Origin: Cladocopium goreaui
Taxonomy: Eukaryota > Sar > Dinophyceae > Suessiales > Symbiodiniaceae
Direction of reading: 5' to 3'
Assembly: GCA_947184155.2 (NCBI GenBank)
Contig: CAMXCT020001857.1
Coordinates: 562,501-626,500, forward strand
Length of the DNA: 64,000 bases
The position numbers were made by a program, and so were the translations under genes. Shown in pieces: positions 1 to 13,757 of this stretch. How positions within the stretch are numbered: the first letter of the stretch is position 1; each line of letters starts with the position of its first letter. A model generated the notes under the pieces. The model saw only the letters and a list, made by a program, of their open reading frames with translations, did no database searches and was not told where the DNA came from.

Positions 1-533
1 TAGTTCGGGGATTGTCCAAGTGCAACATTTGATTACCAGGGGGCAAATCCATTGATATCCTACTACTGTATAATTATCCCATATCAAACATTAAAAAAAC
101 ATATTTGTCATTCACCACAAAAAAAAAAAACATCATCTGATCTTATCGAAGTTCATCACCAGAGGCTTACCCATAGGCTCCATGTATGGTATATTTACCT
201 ACATTTGGGTGATTTTGTTCAGGCAAGTGTTGGTACAGTAAATATTCCATACATGGAGCATATGTCTCAGCAAATCCCAAGAAACAGTGGCATCAGGAGA
301 ATCCTCCTGCGACCCTCACTGCTTTGGATCTTGTTCCCAGGCACTTGACCACCGCCAATCCTTTGTCTAAGAGCCACCGCTTAAGAATTGGGAATAAAAA
401 TCCATGGTCTAAAAACAGTCAATAATAATGAGATATAGTAGGAAATTCATGGGAGCAAATGAATCAGGGAATATCATGGGATAGAAAGAAATATATCTAT
501 GTACATAAATATATGTGTGCACGGTATGCCGAT

Positions 534-670
534 ATGCCCCCGTTCGATAGCGAAGTTGGTTAACACGACTCTAGTTTCAGTAGGACTTGTGGTAGATATA
601 TCGAACTAGTTAATAGGGTTATAAAATGTTATAAACCAATAAACATAACTGGGGGCCGGGGAGGGCACTA
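534..670. mobile_element. Family C inverted-repeat element, diverged copy
   Basis: Left end reads TGCCCCCGTTCGATAGC and right end ATAACTGGGGGCCGGGGAGGGCAC, which pair imperfectly. The AAGTTGGTTA and TATAAACCAA motifs inside match the other family C copies. No coding potential. Confidence 0.55.
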
Positions 671-1162
671 CATAGTATATATATATATAACTATATATTA
701 CAAATATATATAACTACATTTTATCATATCATTGGATATCTGTCTATCTATCTAAGTGTCTGTAGCTAGGATGAATCCATGCAGTACTGTATCAGACTGC
801 TTCGTCGCTTCGTCTACTTCCTGTCATGCTACCAGTTACCAGATAGTAACCATCATCTTCAGACAAATTAAGTAAAAGCATCGCTTTACAAAGAGGTGGA
901 TGTTTACCTAGACCCCCCAGCATCCCAAAAGCAGTGGACCTTGGTTTTCAACCTTGCATCTCTTGGTCGAACAACTATTTGCCCGTTCTATGATGAGGTG
1001 TTTTCCAAAATTGCAACTAAGAGAAACTGATTAGAATCCATTGACATTCTCCCAATATGATCCGTTTTTCAGACACCGGTACTCGAACATGGATATGGAA
1101 AATCCACCATTGAGTTCAATGCTTTTCCCATTCAAACCATCATTTAGTTATATGGCAGTGTG

Positions 1163-1262
1163 TCAAAACCTTGTACCCCTGGTGAACATCAAAATAGCTG
1201 GTAAATGGATGTTCATCCCACGAAAAATTGTATTAATAGGTATTGACCCATACCCATATTTA
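1163..1262. repeat. Family D interspersed repeat
   Basis: Contains CAAAACCTTGTACCCCTGGT, then AAATAGCTGG and TGGATGTTCATCCCA. The same order recurs at 4808-4890, 41455-41512 and 61943-62042. Confidence 0.65.
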
Positions 1263-1343
1263 GTTCAGGATTCCCCAGCTGTTTCATGACACCGGTGAAG
1301 GTCCCCCATGAGCCGATGCTATGAACAAACCGTGGCTCTGTGC

Positions 1344-1449
1344 AGGACCCTCGTGTACATTGAGATAGGCTCCAATGCCATGGCCAGTCCCATGTCCATA
1401 CTCCATGCCGTCCTGCCATAAAGGTCTTCGCGCAAAGGCATCCAGGAGC
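1344..1449 (-). CDS. Aminopeptidase P exon 18 (HGTGHG, NVHEGP)
   Basis: Encodes [27 protein letters not shown] and LNVHEGP, the metal-binding and proton-shuttle histidine region. Acceptor CAAG|GCTCC; a GC donor (CCT|GCACAG) is the best fit because homology stops there. Confidence 0.9.
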
Positions 1450-4400
1450 CTTGGGGAAGGACGTTTCTGAAACAAAAATCACCGAAATTGGTCGAAATCC
1501 TTTCTCTTTGATTATTTTGATGATCCTCTTGTCGACCGTTTGGCGACTTCACTTCTTCATTACCCATGGTTTTCAGCAAAAATAGTGAACAAGCAGGTAA
1601 GACAATGAAATCCCATCCAAGATAACAATAAACAAACGCCCCGACTTCACCATGTTTGTCACTTTTTCACCATGTTTTTTTCCGCGTTTGTCCGTGGTTT
1701 CACCCATGGTTTTCCGAGCCGCAAGCCACAGGTGCCTTCCGGAAAGACGGCCGTCGCCAAGGCCAGGTGGCCCTGAAGAACCCGGCTGTAGAATCGCTTT
1801 TGCTCCTGGCCAGGTGAAGGATGGTTTAGGACTATGTATATATATATATAGATAGATAGATATTTGGAAAAAAAAACAGATCTATTTTGTCTATATATAG
1901 ATGTCAGTTTTGTGGATAATGATTGGAGCTATGAGCTACGATGAAAACACGATTTAATCGTGAAACGTGGACGAACATTGGGATTTCACTGTCAAACATT
2001 GGGATTCATGGTATTGACTACCCTCTGGTAAACTAACATAACTATGGAAAATCACCATTTTTAATGGGAAAATCCACTATAAATTTACTATAAATGGCCA
2101 TTTTCTATAGCTATGTTAGTCATTACCAGAGGGTAGGTCCACGGTGACCTGATGGCTTTAGGCATATTTGTAGGAATTTGTTTTTTCGACCTTTGGTGTG
2201 TTTTTTTTCCCCGGGGTTGTGGATTATCAATGTGGAAGTCACGCTAAAACCTGTGTAAAACCCAACATCAATTCGTCTCACGTCCTCAAATCAAGGGGGA
2301 CGGCGGCAACATTTGGGGGAATATCCCCTGCAAATCCTGTAAAAAAAAGTTGGGGTTACCCTCTGGTTATTTAACATAGCCTGAACATTCCTTCGATCAA
2401 TTATTTTTGGTAGTTTTGGAGTATGACCTAAAATGACCCAGTTTTCAGAATCTCGTCTAATTTTACTAGTTTGCCTGGTTTTGCTTCCTAGTGGCCACAC
2501 TATCACTACAAGTGACATTTTGAATATGACTGAACATGGCTTGCATCCTGGCTGCGTCCCAGGGACATACCAGGCCATTCTCGTATCCCGAGCACCAACG
2601 CATATAAATGCACATAACTGCGCCCAAAATTACCCGCAAAACGCCCGCAAAAATCCGCAAAACGCCCGCAAAAACCCGCAAACGCCCGCAAATCCAAGAA
2701 TCTGGTAAATTTGTATAATTTTGGGAGCGCGCAATTAAACAGAAACCAGCTTGGATGTGCAGATTGAAAGGAAAATACTGGTGAGAAGACTGGGAGGAAG
2801 GCCATGCCGATGGGAAACACAGCCATGACATACCACGCCTAACTTTTTGGGAAAACGCTCGGTACGACCATAAATTTGATGAAACGCTTGATTGTGCAAA
2901 ACGACTGATATTTTTTAGGAGTTGGAAGGCCCAGGAGCCATGGAAAATCACCATTTTTAATGGGAAAACTCACTATAAATGGCAATGTTCCATTACTTGT
3001 TTCTTGAATGAAAAAAAACAGCGCGAGATGCAGATTCGCAAAATAATCCATGCCCATTTAGCACCGTGGTGCCGTGGGATTTTAAGGGTGGGTTTACCAG
3101 GGAAATTGAAGCAATTAATGGTGGCTGCTAGGGCTAGGGGAATGAACCAACAGAATTTTTTTGTGCGTTGCACAAGGAAACAAGGATTTTTTTCCAGAAA
3201 ACCAACAACAAACTTCACAGAGGAGATGTTGTTTCAGAACCACATTAGTATAGTATATATAATATATATCCATCCATAATCTTTATGTAATCATCCAAAA
3301 AGTGGAGATATGATACAACTGATTCGATGGATGTTTGGATGGACGCTTGCAGGCACTGGCAGGCATGATGTGCGAGATGGGAGACTGTCGGATTTGAGAA
3401 TCGGATTCCATGGTAGTTTCTAAATCCCTCCAGAACAGTTGCTGGTTGGTGGTTTTAACAATGGTTAATGATGGTTAATAGTGGATTATCTGGTGGATTA
3501 TATATTATATATATGGTTGGTGGTTTTAGCCATCTTGAAAAAAATATGAAAGTCAATGGGCATGATTATCCCATATATGCAATGGACAATAAAAAATGGT
3601 TAAAACCACCAACCAGGTTGTGATGCTTGTCCCAAATGAGGGTCAGAAATATAACGAGCCGCTAGGAACCATGAGCAATATTCCAAATCCCTTGAGTTAG
3701 ACAGTTGTTATGCATCTTCATATTACATTTTAGTAATCAAAGATGGAAATGAACATTCATCATGCATGATGAGTAGTACAAGTGCGATGGTTGACTGAAC
3801 TGAGCAGCTGCTCTGAGCAACGCAAATTTTCAACCTCTGTCGGTGTCCCAAAATGCACCGTGCGCGTGACATCGGTGGTGCCGTCTTGGTACTGCCCGCC
3901 GGTATCCTTGGGAGGTGGGCGCGGCGGCCTGTTTTCACTACCACCCAACGTTGCACCGCGCGGCCAGTTTTCGTGATATGATGGGTACTTGGCAATGCAT
4001 CCGAAGTAAGTGATGAATAACCATCATAACCATCATAATCATCATCTATGAATAACCATCATAACCATCTATTACCAGCATCTATGGGCAATCTATGCAA
4101 ACCTGGGGTACTTCCCATACTCAGTGACCTAGATTGCCATCCATTGCCATCGGGGTTTCAAGGGGGAAACCCCACAAGTCACCAAGTCGGTTTCAATACT
4201 GACATGGTCCAATGACTTGGATGAGAACTGGCGGTACCACCATGACTTAGGAAACCTCCATGAAAAACCTACAATGTGCCCCCCCCCCCCAGTTATAAGT
4301 TGGTTTAGATTCGCCCCAGTAACTATAGTTATAAGCACCATAAACCATAGTTATTGGAGTTATAAACCAACTTAGCTATCTTGGGGGCCTCACATTGTAT

Positions 4401-7400
4401 AAATCCATATAAATCCCATGAAATCGGATTTAACCAGCAATTTCATCCGCATTTTTCTTGGCAAAATCCCTTGGCAAATCCCATCATTTTGATGGTAAAC
4501 CGAAGCACAGTCACCATCCCCAGCATGGCAGATATCCCGGACCATGGGGATCAAAGTCCCCGACGGTCTGTTGCTTATGCGATATATCTAATCATGTATA
4601 TATATATATATATATACGTATATACATACTATAATTAATATAATCTAAGCCAAGCTAATCTAATCCAATCTAATCTACATCATTCTGTATATATATATAT
4701 CTGTTATATACATATTATCTACTATTTCTTTGGAATAAAAGGCCTTTTGTTTACACATCCGAAAGGTCAACGACTTTGGAGCAAACTGGAGACCCAAGTG
4801 GCTATTGGTCAAAACCCTGGCACCTAGTGAACCCCAAAATAGCTGGGATTTATGGATGTTCATCCCATTAGAATTGATAATAATAGGTTACAATTGGTTA
4901 TAAGTGGGATTATACATTCTATAAATGGGATTTTGTGAGTACTTATAACTGGTATAACTCGGGCCATAACTGTGGTAACTGCAAGTCGACCCAAGTCTCA
5001 ATGAGGCCCTTTACCAGTTTTAAGTACTTATAACCCCATTTATAGAATGTATAATCCCAGTTATAACCAATTATAACTAATAAATTGCCATAACTGCAAG
5101 TCGACCCAAGTCTCAATGAGGTACATCTCGTCCTTGGACAACTTCTTGCAGCTCGCCTTTTCGGGTTTGTAGTGCACCACCGACGTGTTGGATCCCACTG
5201 ATGAGATGGTGTCGAAACTATCACCTTCGGACGGAGAACGTTTCGGTGCTGGACCAAAAAACGGTGCAAAAATGGAGCTTTCAATGGGAAGTCCCCTAGA
5301 AAATATGGGAAATTCATTGGAAACTATGGGAAGATTATGGGAAAATATGGGAAGATTGTGGAAAAAACATGGGAAATTCATGGAACATCCTCTCTAAATG
5401 ATGGTTTATAGCTGGGAAAAAGATGGGTACCCTGCGGTCATAGGGATATTAATGGGATATGAATGGGATATGACCACTAACCAACTACAGTATTGGACTA
5501 GTAGCTATTACCGGAGCATAATTATCGGAAGAGTATTGAATTTCATTGGATTGCTGCAGGGATATAACTGGGGATACATCCGGTAATTTGTTGCCGTGTG
5601 CGAACTGGAAGCCATGGCCCATTTAGTTGAATGATTTACCGAAATTAAACATTGTGATTCTCCACAGTTAATTATACTAAACTACTACGTCAAGTTGTGT
5701 ATATATATATGATATTATATGATTAGATGTGTGTAATCATGACAAACAATAATATGGTTAAACAATGTTAAAACAACAAACGATCCCGTTATATAACCAG
5801 CCATTTGGAGAACCTCTATTGGGGATAGTTTATTATTGGTTTTACCACATTACTGAAGATATATCATGATAGATGAAAAATGGACATCCAACCAACATGG
5901 CCGCTTGTTGATACCCCTCCCTCCAAAAAACATGTTTAGTACATAGATCCTCATCAAAATAACTGGTTGGTGGTATACCTACCCGTCTGAAAAATATGAA
6001 AGTCAATGGGAAGGATTATCCCATATATTATGGAAAATAAAATTCATGCTCCAAACCACCAACTAGATAACAAAAGACTGCTCTCCTGCGAACAAAAACA
6101 TAGATGTGGAAACTCACCATTCGTGCATCATTTCCATACCGGTTGAACCAATGGGTTTTCCACATGTACCCTCTGGTAAACTAACATAACTATGGGAAAT
6201 CGGCATTTTAATGGGTAAATCCACTATAAATGGCCATGTTCAATAGCTATGTTAGGCTATGTTTGTTTACCAGAGGCTAGTCTATCCTAGGGTACAAGTA
6301 AGTTGTACTAAACTAGCCATTCAAGGTTCCCCTTGGTTGAAATCACAAAATCGAGTGCCGATAAGATCCACTTGTTAAAAACAACCACCACCATATGTCA
6401 TTATGTACCATTATACATCCAGTATCATTACATAATATATGCTGTATATATATATATATATATTCGCACGTAGAAGATTCCCACGTAGAAATTTGGTTTT
6501 CCCATGTTCTTTGCCACAAAAAGGGGGCATTTTTTCCCACCAAGGGACCTACATAAAGCTCCAGTTTTCGTCTAAAGGCGGTGATCATTTCGCAGACGTC
6601 CACTTCATTGGGCAATGATGCCTCGGCAGCCAAAAAAATGCCGATGTCAGTGAACCAGGATGTTAGTTCGATGGTTTACATAAGCTATGAGTATGTTCTA
6701 TCGGGTTGGGGAAATACATTTAGTTACCCTACTGTAAACTAACAGAGATGTGGAACTTAGCCCATTGGTAGATATTGTTCCTAAGGAAACCACAGTTTGT
6801 ACGTAGGTTTTCCACATCTACTTCATATTTCCTGATTTACCCTCTGGTAAACTAACATAGTCATGGAAAATCACTACTTAACTTTAATAGCAAAATCAAC
6901 TATAAATATCTATAAATGGGTCATTTTCAATAGCAAACTGTTCAAATTACGGCACAACTTCTCAAATTATTTCTGCAAGGTTGCTGAAGCTCCATTGGCT
7001 GCCAGTTGCTTCTCCAGCGACGAAAGGACTTGGACAAGAGCTATGGAGTCGCGTTTACACGCTCGTTTCAGGCCTTCAATCTCCACCTTGGTGGCTGCGA
7101 TTGTTGGTACCATGCATGAACAAACATATGAATACGCGGAAGGTAGCCTAAAATAGCTCGGAATTATGGTTGTTGACCTATCCCCATCATGTGATGATGA
7201 TGATGATGATGATGGTGGTGATGGTGATGCTGATGATGCTGATGATGCTGATGATGCTGATGATGCTGATGATGCTGATGATGCTGATGATGCTGATGAT
7301 GCTGATGATGCTGATGATGCTGATGTTGCTGATGATGCTGATGACTACGGTTAAAACATCACATATATGTGTTGTATGAATATTCTTACAACATATTACA

Positions 7401-10400
7401 TATATAATTTGATTATACATACTGACATCACACTGATATGTATATGCAAATTATAAATATATTTATATATATTACATATTATATTAATGTTATAATTATA
7501 TACAATAGACTGCTTTGGATAAACTATCCAACCTAATGACGATTCGGAAAATTTGATTTCTCATCTTCCACTGGAAACTTGACGGCACATGTTTTGACCT
7601 AAGATTGGCTAGGGCCATGCTTGGTGGTTCAAACATTTTCCCCGCATTGACTCTTAAAACAAAGACAGTAGGTCTTAGTCTTAAACCACAGAGTGGACTG
7701 GAATTCCGATGAATTCCATGTTTTTTTCTTTAATGTGATTTTCATCTCCAAGCCAATAGCAATCCCCAGTCGTGCAATCACCAACGGCGTCTTTTATCTT
7801 TGTCTTTCAACGCGGCCCAGGTGCGGCGTTTTTGCAGGCCTTGAACTCTTCTACTGGAGAGATGCCCTTGACTCGCAAATCAGGTCGCACCAAACTCATT
7901 ACGGCCAGCGAGGACGAGTGAGCCTCGGGATGTCATGGTTAAATCATGGACGACAAGCGTCCAATGCCGCTCGCCAAATCGAGAAATGTTCTGCGAAGTT
8001 GATGTGGCTTTTTCTAGAACTATGATCAATTGCCAGATATCTCGAACATAAGTACTGGATCTTCTAAAAAACAACAAACATATCATGGGGGGGCACAAAA
8101 TGTTGAACTAAAATCGGATGAAGTCGATCTTTTGTCGATCTCCTCCGCGAAGAAAAAATATTTGGGTCAAATCAGGAAACACGGAACAGATCTTGCACGG
8201 TTAGACAATACACAATTTACCCTCTGTCAATGGATTTGATTAGGCCGAACGAAGATTTTTCATCGCTGTCAAGTTGGGATGTTCAGATGTGAATCCGTGA
8301 ACAAATAGATCCACAGACTAAACCCATTAATTATCATCATCTGCATGGTGTTTTTTTAACCATCTTGAAAAATGATGGACTTCGTCAATGGGAAGGATGA
8401 CATCCCATATATGGAAAATTAAATTTCCATGGTTCCAAAGCACCAAGCAGATACCCTGTGGTAAAGTAACATAACTATGGAAAATCACAATTTTTAATGG
8501 GACAACTCACTATAAATTGCCATGTTCAATAGCTTTTTGTATGTTTACCAGAGGTTAAATGATTATTGTTGGAGGTTCCTTTTAAGGTAGGCGATCCCCA
8601 ACAAACAATGGAGTTTCAATATGTTCAATCATCAAATCTGGGCAAATTATAATATTTCACTAACCTGAATTAAGGCCATTTGGGGATGATTCCCCTTACT
8701 AACCATGATTTCCATTGAGGTCGCAATGAGGTCGTTATAATTTACCCAGATCAAATGGTCTATTTTGCGATGAGAACTGGGGCTACCCCCATGACTTGGG
8801 AAACCTCCTTGCTATCCCACAAGGTGGTGCCCCCGGCCACGATAGCGTTCAGTTGGCGCACATAACTCCAATAACTATGGTTTTTGTAGGTGATATATCT
8901 ATAGAATCTATAGTATTCATGGGGTGAATCTAAACCAATTTATAACGTTTTTTTGGGGCACCACCTTGCATGATCATGTTCTCTTTTACAATCGGAACAA
9001 ACAAGTCTGCGAATCATTCAAGTCCGAGGTTCAAACACACGGGCATGGACTCAACCCCCCAGACATGGATTCTTGTATCAAAATAGTATTCGTTTTTGGA
9101 CAGTAACCCCTCATTCAATCCAAGATAATCCATGTGTGGCAAGCTAGCTATATTCAAACAAATACCTACATGATCCAACATTTAAGCCATTTCTTGTATT
9201 TTGTTGCAAACATACGACATATAGGGCATCTGGCTATGACAACTCCAGTCTGGTGTTGAACCCATCGCCTCCAGAAAGACCTTCTCATCGGGTTTCAATA
9301 CTGCTCCCATCTCGGAGAAGAACCTGCGATGCTAGCGGAGATTGGACAAAGAAATCGGATCATTCAATGGATTGATCTAAGGAGCCAAAGAAAGCAATCG
9401 GTCACTCTTTGGTCGGAGTTGACTTTTCTATCTTTTTGGGGGGTTGCAAGAAAGGGAACATCTACAGGAAATCCATTTCGGAAACCACGATCTTTACCTG
9501 TAGATGTTCCTGTTGACCAATTCTGGGAAATCATATTGGGGAGCTTGCAGAACTATCATTCAGCTCTATTCAGCTTAAGTTGGTGCTTCTTAATCCTATT
9601 CTAGATTGGCAGGATCAGGATGGATAATTACACACAGCATCATCATGCAGAATCCCCAGGGGAAAAAAACAAACAAACAAACTGAAAAAAAACAAACAAA
9701 CAACCAAACAACCTGACAAACAAAACAAACAGTTTACACAACTACCAAATGTGTCTTCTTCTTTTTAAAACCGAACTTCTGAAGCCAACTGACAAGGAAT
9801 TTTCCTGGGATCCAACTTGATCCAACCCAGCGACAGAACGCACTTCTATGACCGAGATCTCATTGACATTAACTAAATATGATCAAACTAGATACTCAAA
9901 AGTTCATTACATATATATATATAATTCATAGGTATTCATAGACTTACAATGTACTCATCTGTGGCCACTTGACATCCATTGACATGAACCATGATTTGCA
10001 ATCCAATGATCCAATGAATCCAAGTCGGACGCCACTGACCATGAGATCATCATGGATCAACTGGTTGGTGGTTTTTCGCCCTAGCCCTTTGAAAAATCAT
10101 GGACTGTGTTAAAGTCAGTTGGGATGATGACATTCCATTCCCAACTTTTCATGGAAAGTCAGTCCAAATTCCATGGTTCCAGTCACCACCAACCAGTTTA
10201 TTGTTTACCGGATGGCCTGTTGAAGAACCAGCATCCCATCAGACATCAACTTTGAGTCTCCAGGAGGTACTGTATAACGGATTGCTTCGAACAATTGGAA
10301 CCCCTAGAAGCTTCTACAAGCCTACGGTTGATCATGATTTTCTCTTATAAATCGCCATTTTGGGGTTGCTCGGGTTCCTCTTTCTTTGATACTCACCCAC

Positions 10401-13400
10401 ATATATAGCGAATCCCAGAAGCTATAGGATGTCCCCATTTGTAAAAAGGGGAACGTTCATATAGGAGAGATTCGAGAAATCGGCCCAAGAAACCTAAGGT
10501 TCATATTTTTCCCATTGAAATCTAATGAAATAGCTGCAACAAAAATCTCAAGGTTGATTATCACTTTTCCCCATTGAAACATCCTGAAATTATCTGGAAA
10601 TAACACTATTGAGGGCAACGTATCCTGGTTGATCATCATTTTCCGAATTCAAAGACTTAACAAGGGCGTGGCCTTGTGGTAATCCACCTGGGAAAACTCA
10701 ACATATTTCACCAATCGGAAAAGGCCACAAAAAAACCTTCACGTCTCCGCCCCTCCAGGGAGCACCGTCTCCAACGCCAGAATTTCCATCATGATTTTTC
10801 CAACGACATCCCCCATGAATTTCTCGGTGAAATCACCAGGGCGTTGTTGGTGATTTTTCACTGGGTTTCATGGGATTTATATATGGTTAATGATGGTTAT
10901 TAAATGGTTAATTCATGTTCTTATCACCGGTTTTGTTGGTAATATACTGTTAATATATGGTTAATGATGATGGTTATTATATGGTTAATGATGGTTATTA
11001 TATCATCTGGTTGGTGGTTGACCTACCCCTCTGAAAAATGATGGAGTGAAAGTCAGTTGGGATGATGACATTCCCATATATGACATGGAACATAAAAGTC
11101 ATGTTTGAAACCACCAACGAGATTATAATCCCCAAAATATTGGCTTGTATAATCCCCAATCATCAGCCAGATTATATCACCATTATAATCACCAGATATT
11201 TTTGATAATCACCATTATAATCACCATTAACTATAGATATATTTACCATAAACCATAGAATTCAACCACTTATAAACCAACTTAGCTATCTTGGGGGCCC
11301 CATCTTGTAGGAATTTCTCATGATTTCTCCACCCAAAATCACCGCTTCCCTCGGCTCCCTGGGCACGTGCTGTAAGGCTTCAGCGTCACCTTCGCCTGGC
11401 TGAGAAGCGTCCGGATCTCCTCGGAGACGCCAGGCCTTCCCTCGTCCAAGGCACGGAGAAAAAGCACGGCAGAATCCTGGAGCGGTGCACCCGGTGATCC
11501 ACCAGGCAAAATCGCCTGGTGAACATAACTCTAATCTGAAGGACTTATGGATATATTATGGTAGATATATGATGATATCCATATATAATCATATAATATC
11601 ATATATATATAAGATATCATCGAATTATATCGACCCCATATGGCGTTTGACAAACTCATAACTGGCATGGCACCACATTGCTTTGCGAACCGGCGCTTCA
11701 ACAGATATGATGATAAAAGATGTTGATCAAGCCATGCGAATCGCGAATCAATGGGATATTGTTGTTGTTGTTTTTTTTTGTGAAAAATCTTGGAATATTG
11801 GAAGTATATCATGGGGATGATACATGTGTATATATAATTATATATATACATGTCTGTCTACTAAGATAATTTGTTGGGTATTATATGTCTACTAAACATC
11901 AGGTTTGTGTTCTAGAAAAGACATGGAAAAACATCATGTTCTGACCGCTTTGACGAAATTCTCCTGAAAGACCGCTGCATAGGCGAAGAACACAGGGTTG
12001 TACTCAATATCTGAACCTGGAGCCGAGGAGCTATGGATGGTTTTCCTATATATTTCTGGATTATATAAATGGTAAACCATCCATAGATAGGTAATCCACC
12101 TTGATTGAAATAGTATAGGTTTACCTATACTAATTTATATCCCTATAAACCATGGTTAATCAAGGTTGATACATGGACTATATAACCATGGTTGATAGTA
12201 TCTGAACCTGACAGTGGACAAGAAATCTACTGTGGTTAAACATATATTGGGATAGTGGCTAACATATATTGTGGACAAGATAAAGCAAGTTTATATGTGA
12301 CAGTGGACAATATTGGGGGTTATACTAATGGTTAATCTAATATATATCAAAAGTATTTTAGGGATTATAGAAATAGTTATGACCATCCCCAATATTGAAA
12401 TAGTTGCCATCTGGTTATTTAACGTAGCGAACTGGGAAATCACCATTTTTTAACAGGTAATTCATCATAAATCATTGAATCATCTATGGTCCATTTTCCA
12501 TCGCTATGTTAAATAACCAGATGGTAAATATAATCACATAAAGGTATATATATATATATATACATACATATGTACATGTATTTTATGTATATAAGTATAT
12601 ACAATATGATACAAAGACCCCGCCATCAACGATTTCAGCGTTTGATCAGGAAATCAAGAAGCTAATTCAATGCTGAAGACTTCACATGTCTGCTTTGCCA
12701 ACAACTAGATGGTCGTGAAAACGCAGGAAACTATAGGGGTCACTTAAGGGATCATTATCTCATTGGATCGAAAAGAAACACGGTTTAAAACTATCAAACA
12801 TGGATGTTTAAAATTGTTTAAATGCACATATCATTGTTTTTTAATAATGTATGCTTGCTGGTGATATACATAATATATCATAATATATATATATAATCAT
12901 ATATATAATTGATTTTTTGCTGGATCATGTCCCATATGTTGTCGCAGCACAAGCCATGTCATGCGACACCTCGGAGATTAAAGAGCCATGCGATTTGATC
13001 GAGAGCGCTCCTTAGCTGGCATGATTTGATGCACTCGATGCCTAGCCTTTTGCCAGCCGTGTGAATGTGTATAGATGATGTTGAAAGAATTCATGGTCAG
13101 GATTGCAGTATATATTTGTTTTTGTTTTTTTTAACTACTACAATTTCAGTATATATATATATATTTAACTACTTACTACAATTTACGTAGGCATGTCAAT
13201 AAATTGTACATAACTGCATGAACATGTTTAAGATAATGATGGCATGCTCAACATTCAGATGTGCTACGCACATCTAAACATCAAGCGCCCTTGGTGGACC
13301 TTCAGTTCCCCACCATGCAGTTTCAAGGGCACTTTTGTTTTGATCCCAAACACATCACTTTGTGGAACACATACCCTCTGGTAATTTAACATAGCTATTG

Positions 13401-13725
13401 ATTTACCCATTAAAAATGGTGATTTTCAATAGTTATGTTAGAGAAATATATGTATTTCACCAACCTGGAAAGTTCGGCCATAAATATTGGGATAGTTCCC
13501 CCAATCCATTCACCATCATGAGGTCGTGATATAGCCAGGCTGTATCCATCACTGGCTGGCTACCTCTCCTTCTTTGGTTGATTAAACAAAAACAAAAGGG
13601 TGTTGAAGATTCTTGGTTATCATGCAGCAGCTGTAAGGAAAATATTGTTGCCTGGAAATATGATCAAATACTGTATCAGTTTCATGTATATATGTATATA
13701 TTATCATTCACATATATATAATATC

Positions 13726-13757
<32 letters not shown>

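Larger units (their letters stand above)
1..1343. other. Intron or 3' part of aminopeptidase gene; no exon recognised
   Basis: This stretch follows the last recognised aminopeptidase P exon on the minus strand. The missing C-terminal exons (EPGYY and GIRIEN-type motifs) were looked for and not seen, so they should lie beyond the left edge. It holds one family C element, one family D element and TA-rich runs near 680-730. Nothing else can be supported. Confidence 0.5.
2136..3834. other. Intron 16 of the aminopeptidase gene, left part
   Basis: Between exons 16 and 17. Contains a family B fragment (2938-2992), a short run of CGCAAAA/CGCCCGC minisatellite (2630-2700) and the family A element at 3514. 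A window at 2290-2340 looked codon-like on the minus strand but does not fit the protein and was not used. Confidence 0.5.

Noticed and set aside
1..1343. Search for the C-terminal aminopeptidase exons (EPGYY, GIRIEN)
   Set aside because: No island on the minus strand encodes them; the 270-350 stretch was tried and does not fit.
7166..7420. Asp/Ala, Met/Leu and Ile/Ser open frames
   Set aside because: Product of the GATGATGCT array.
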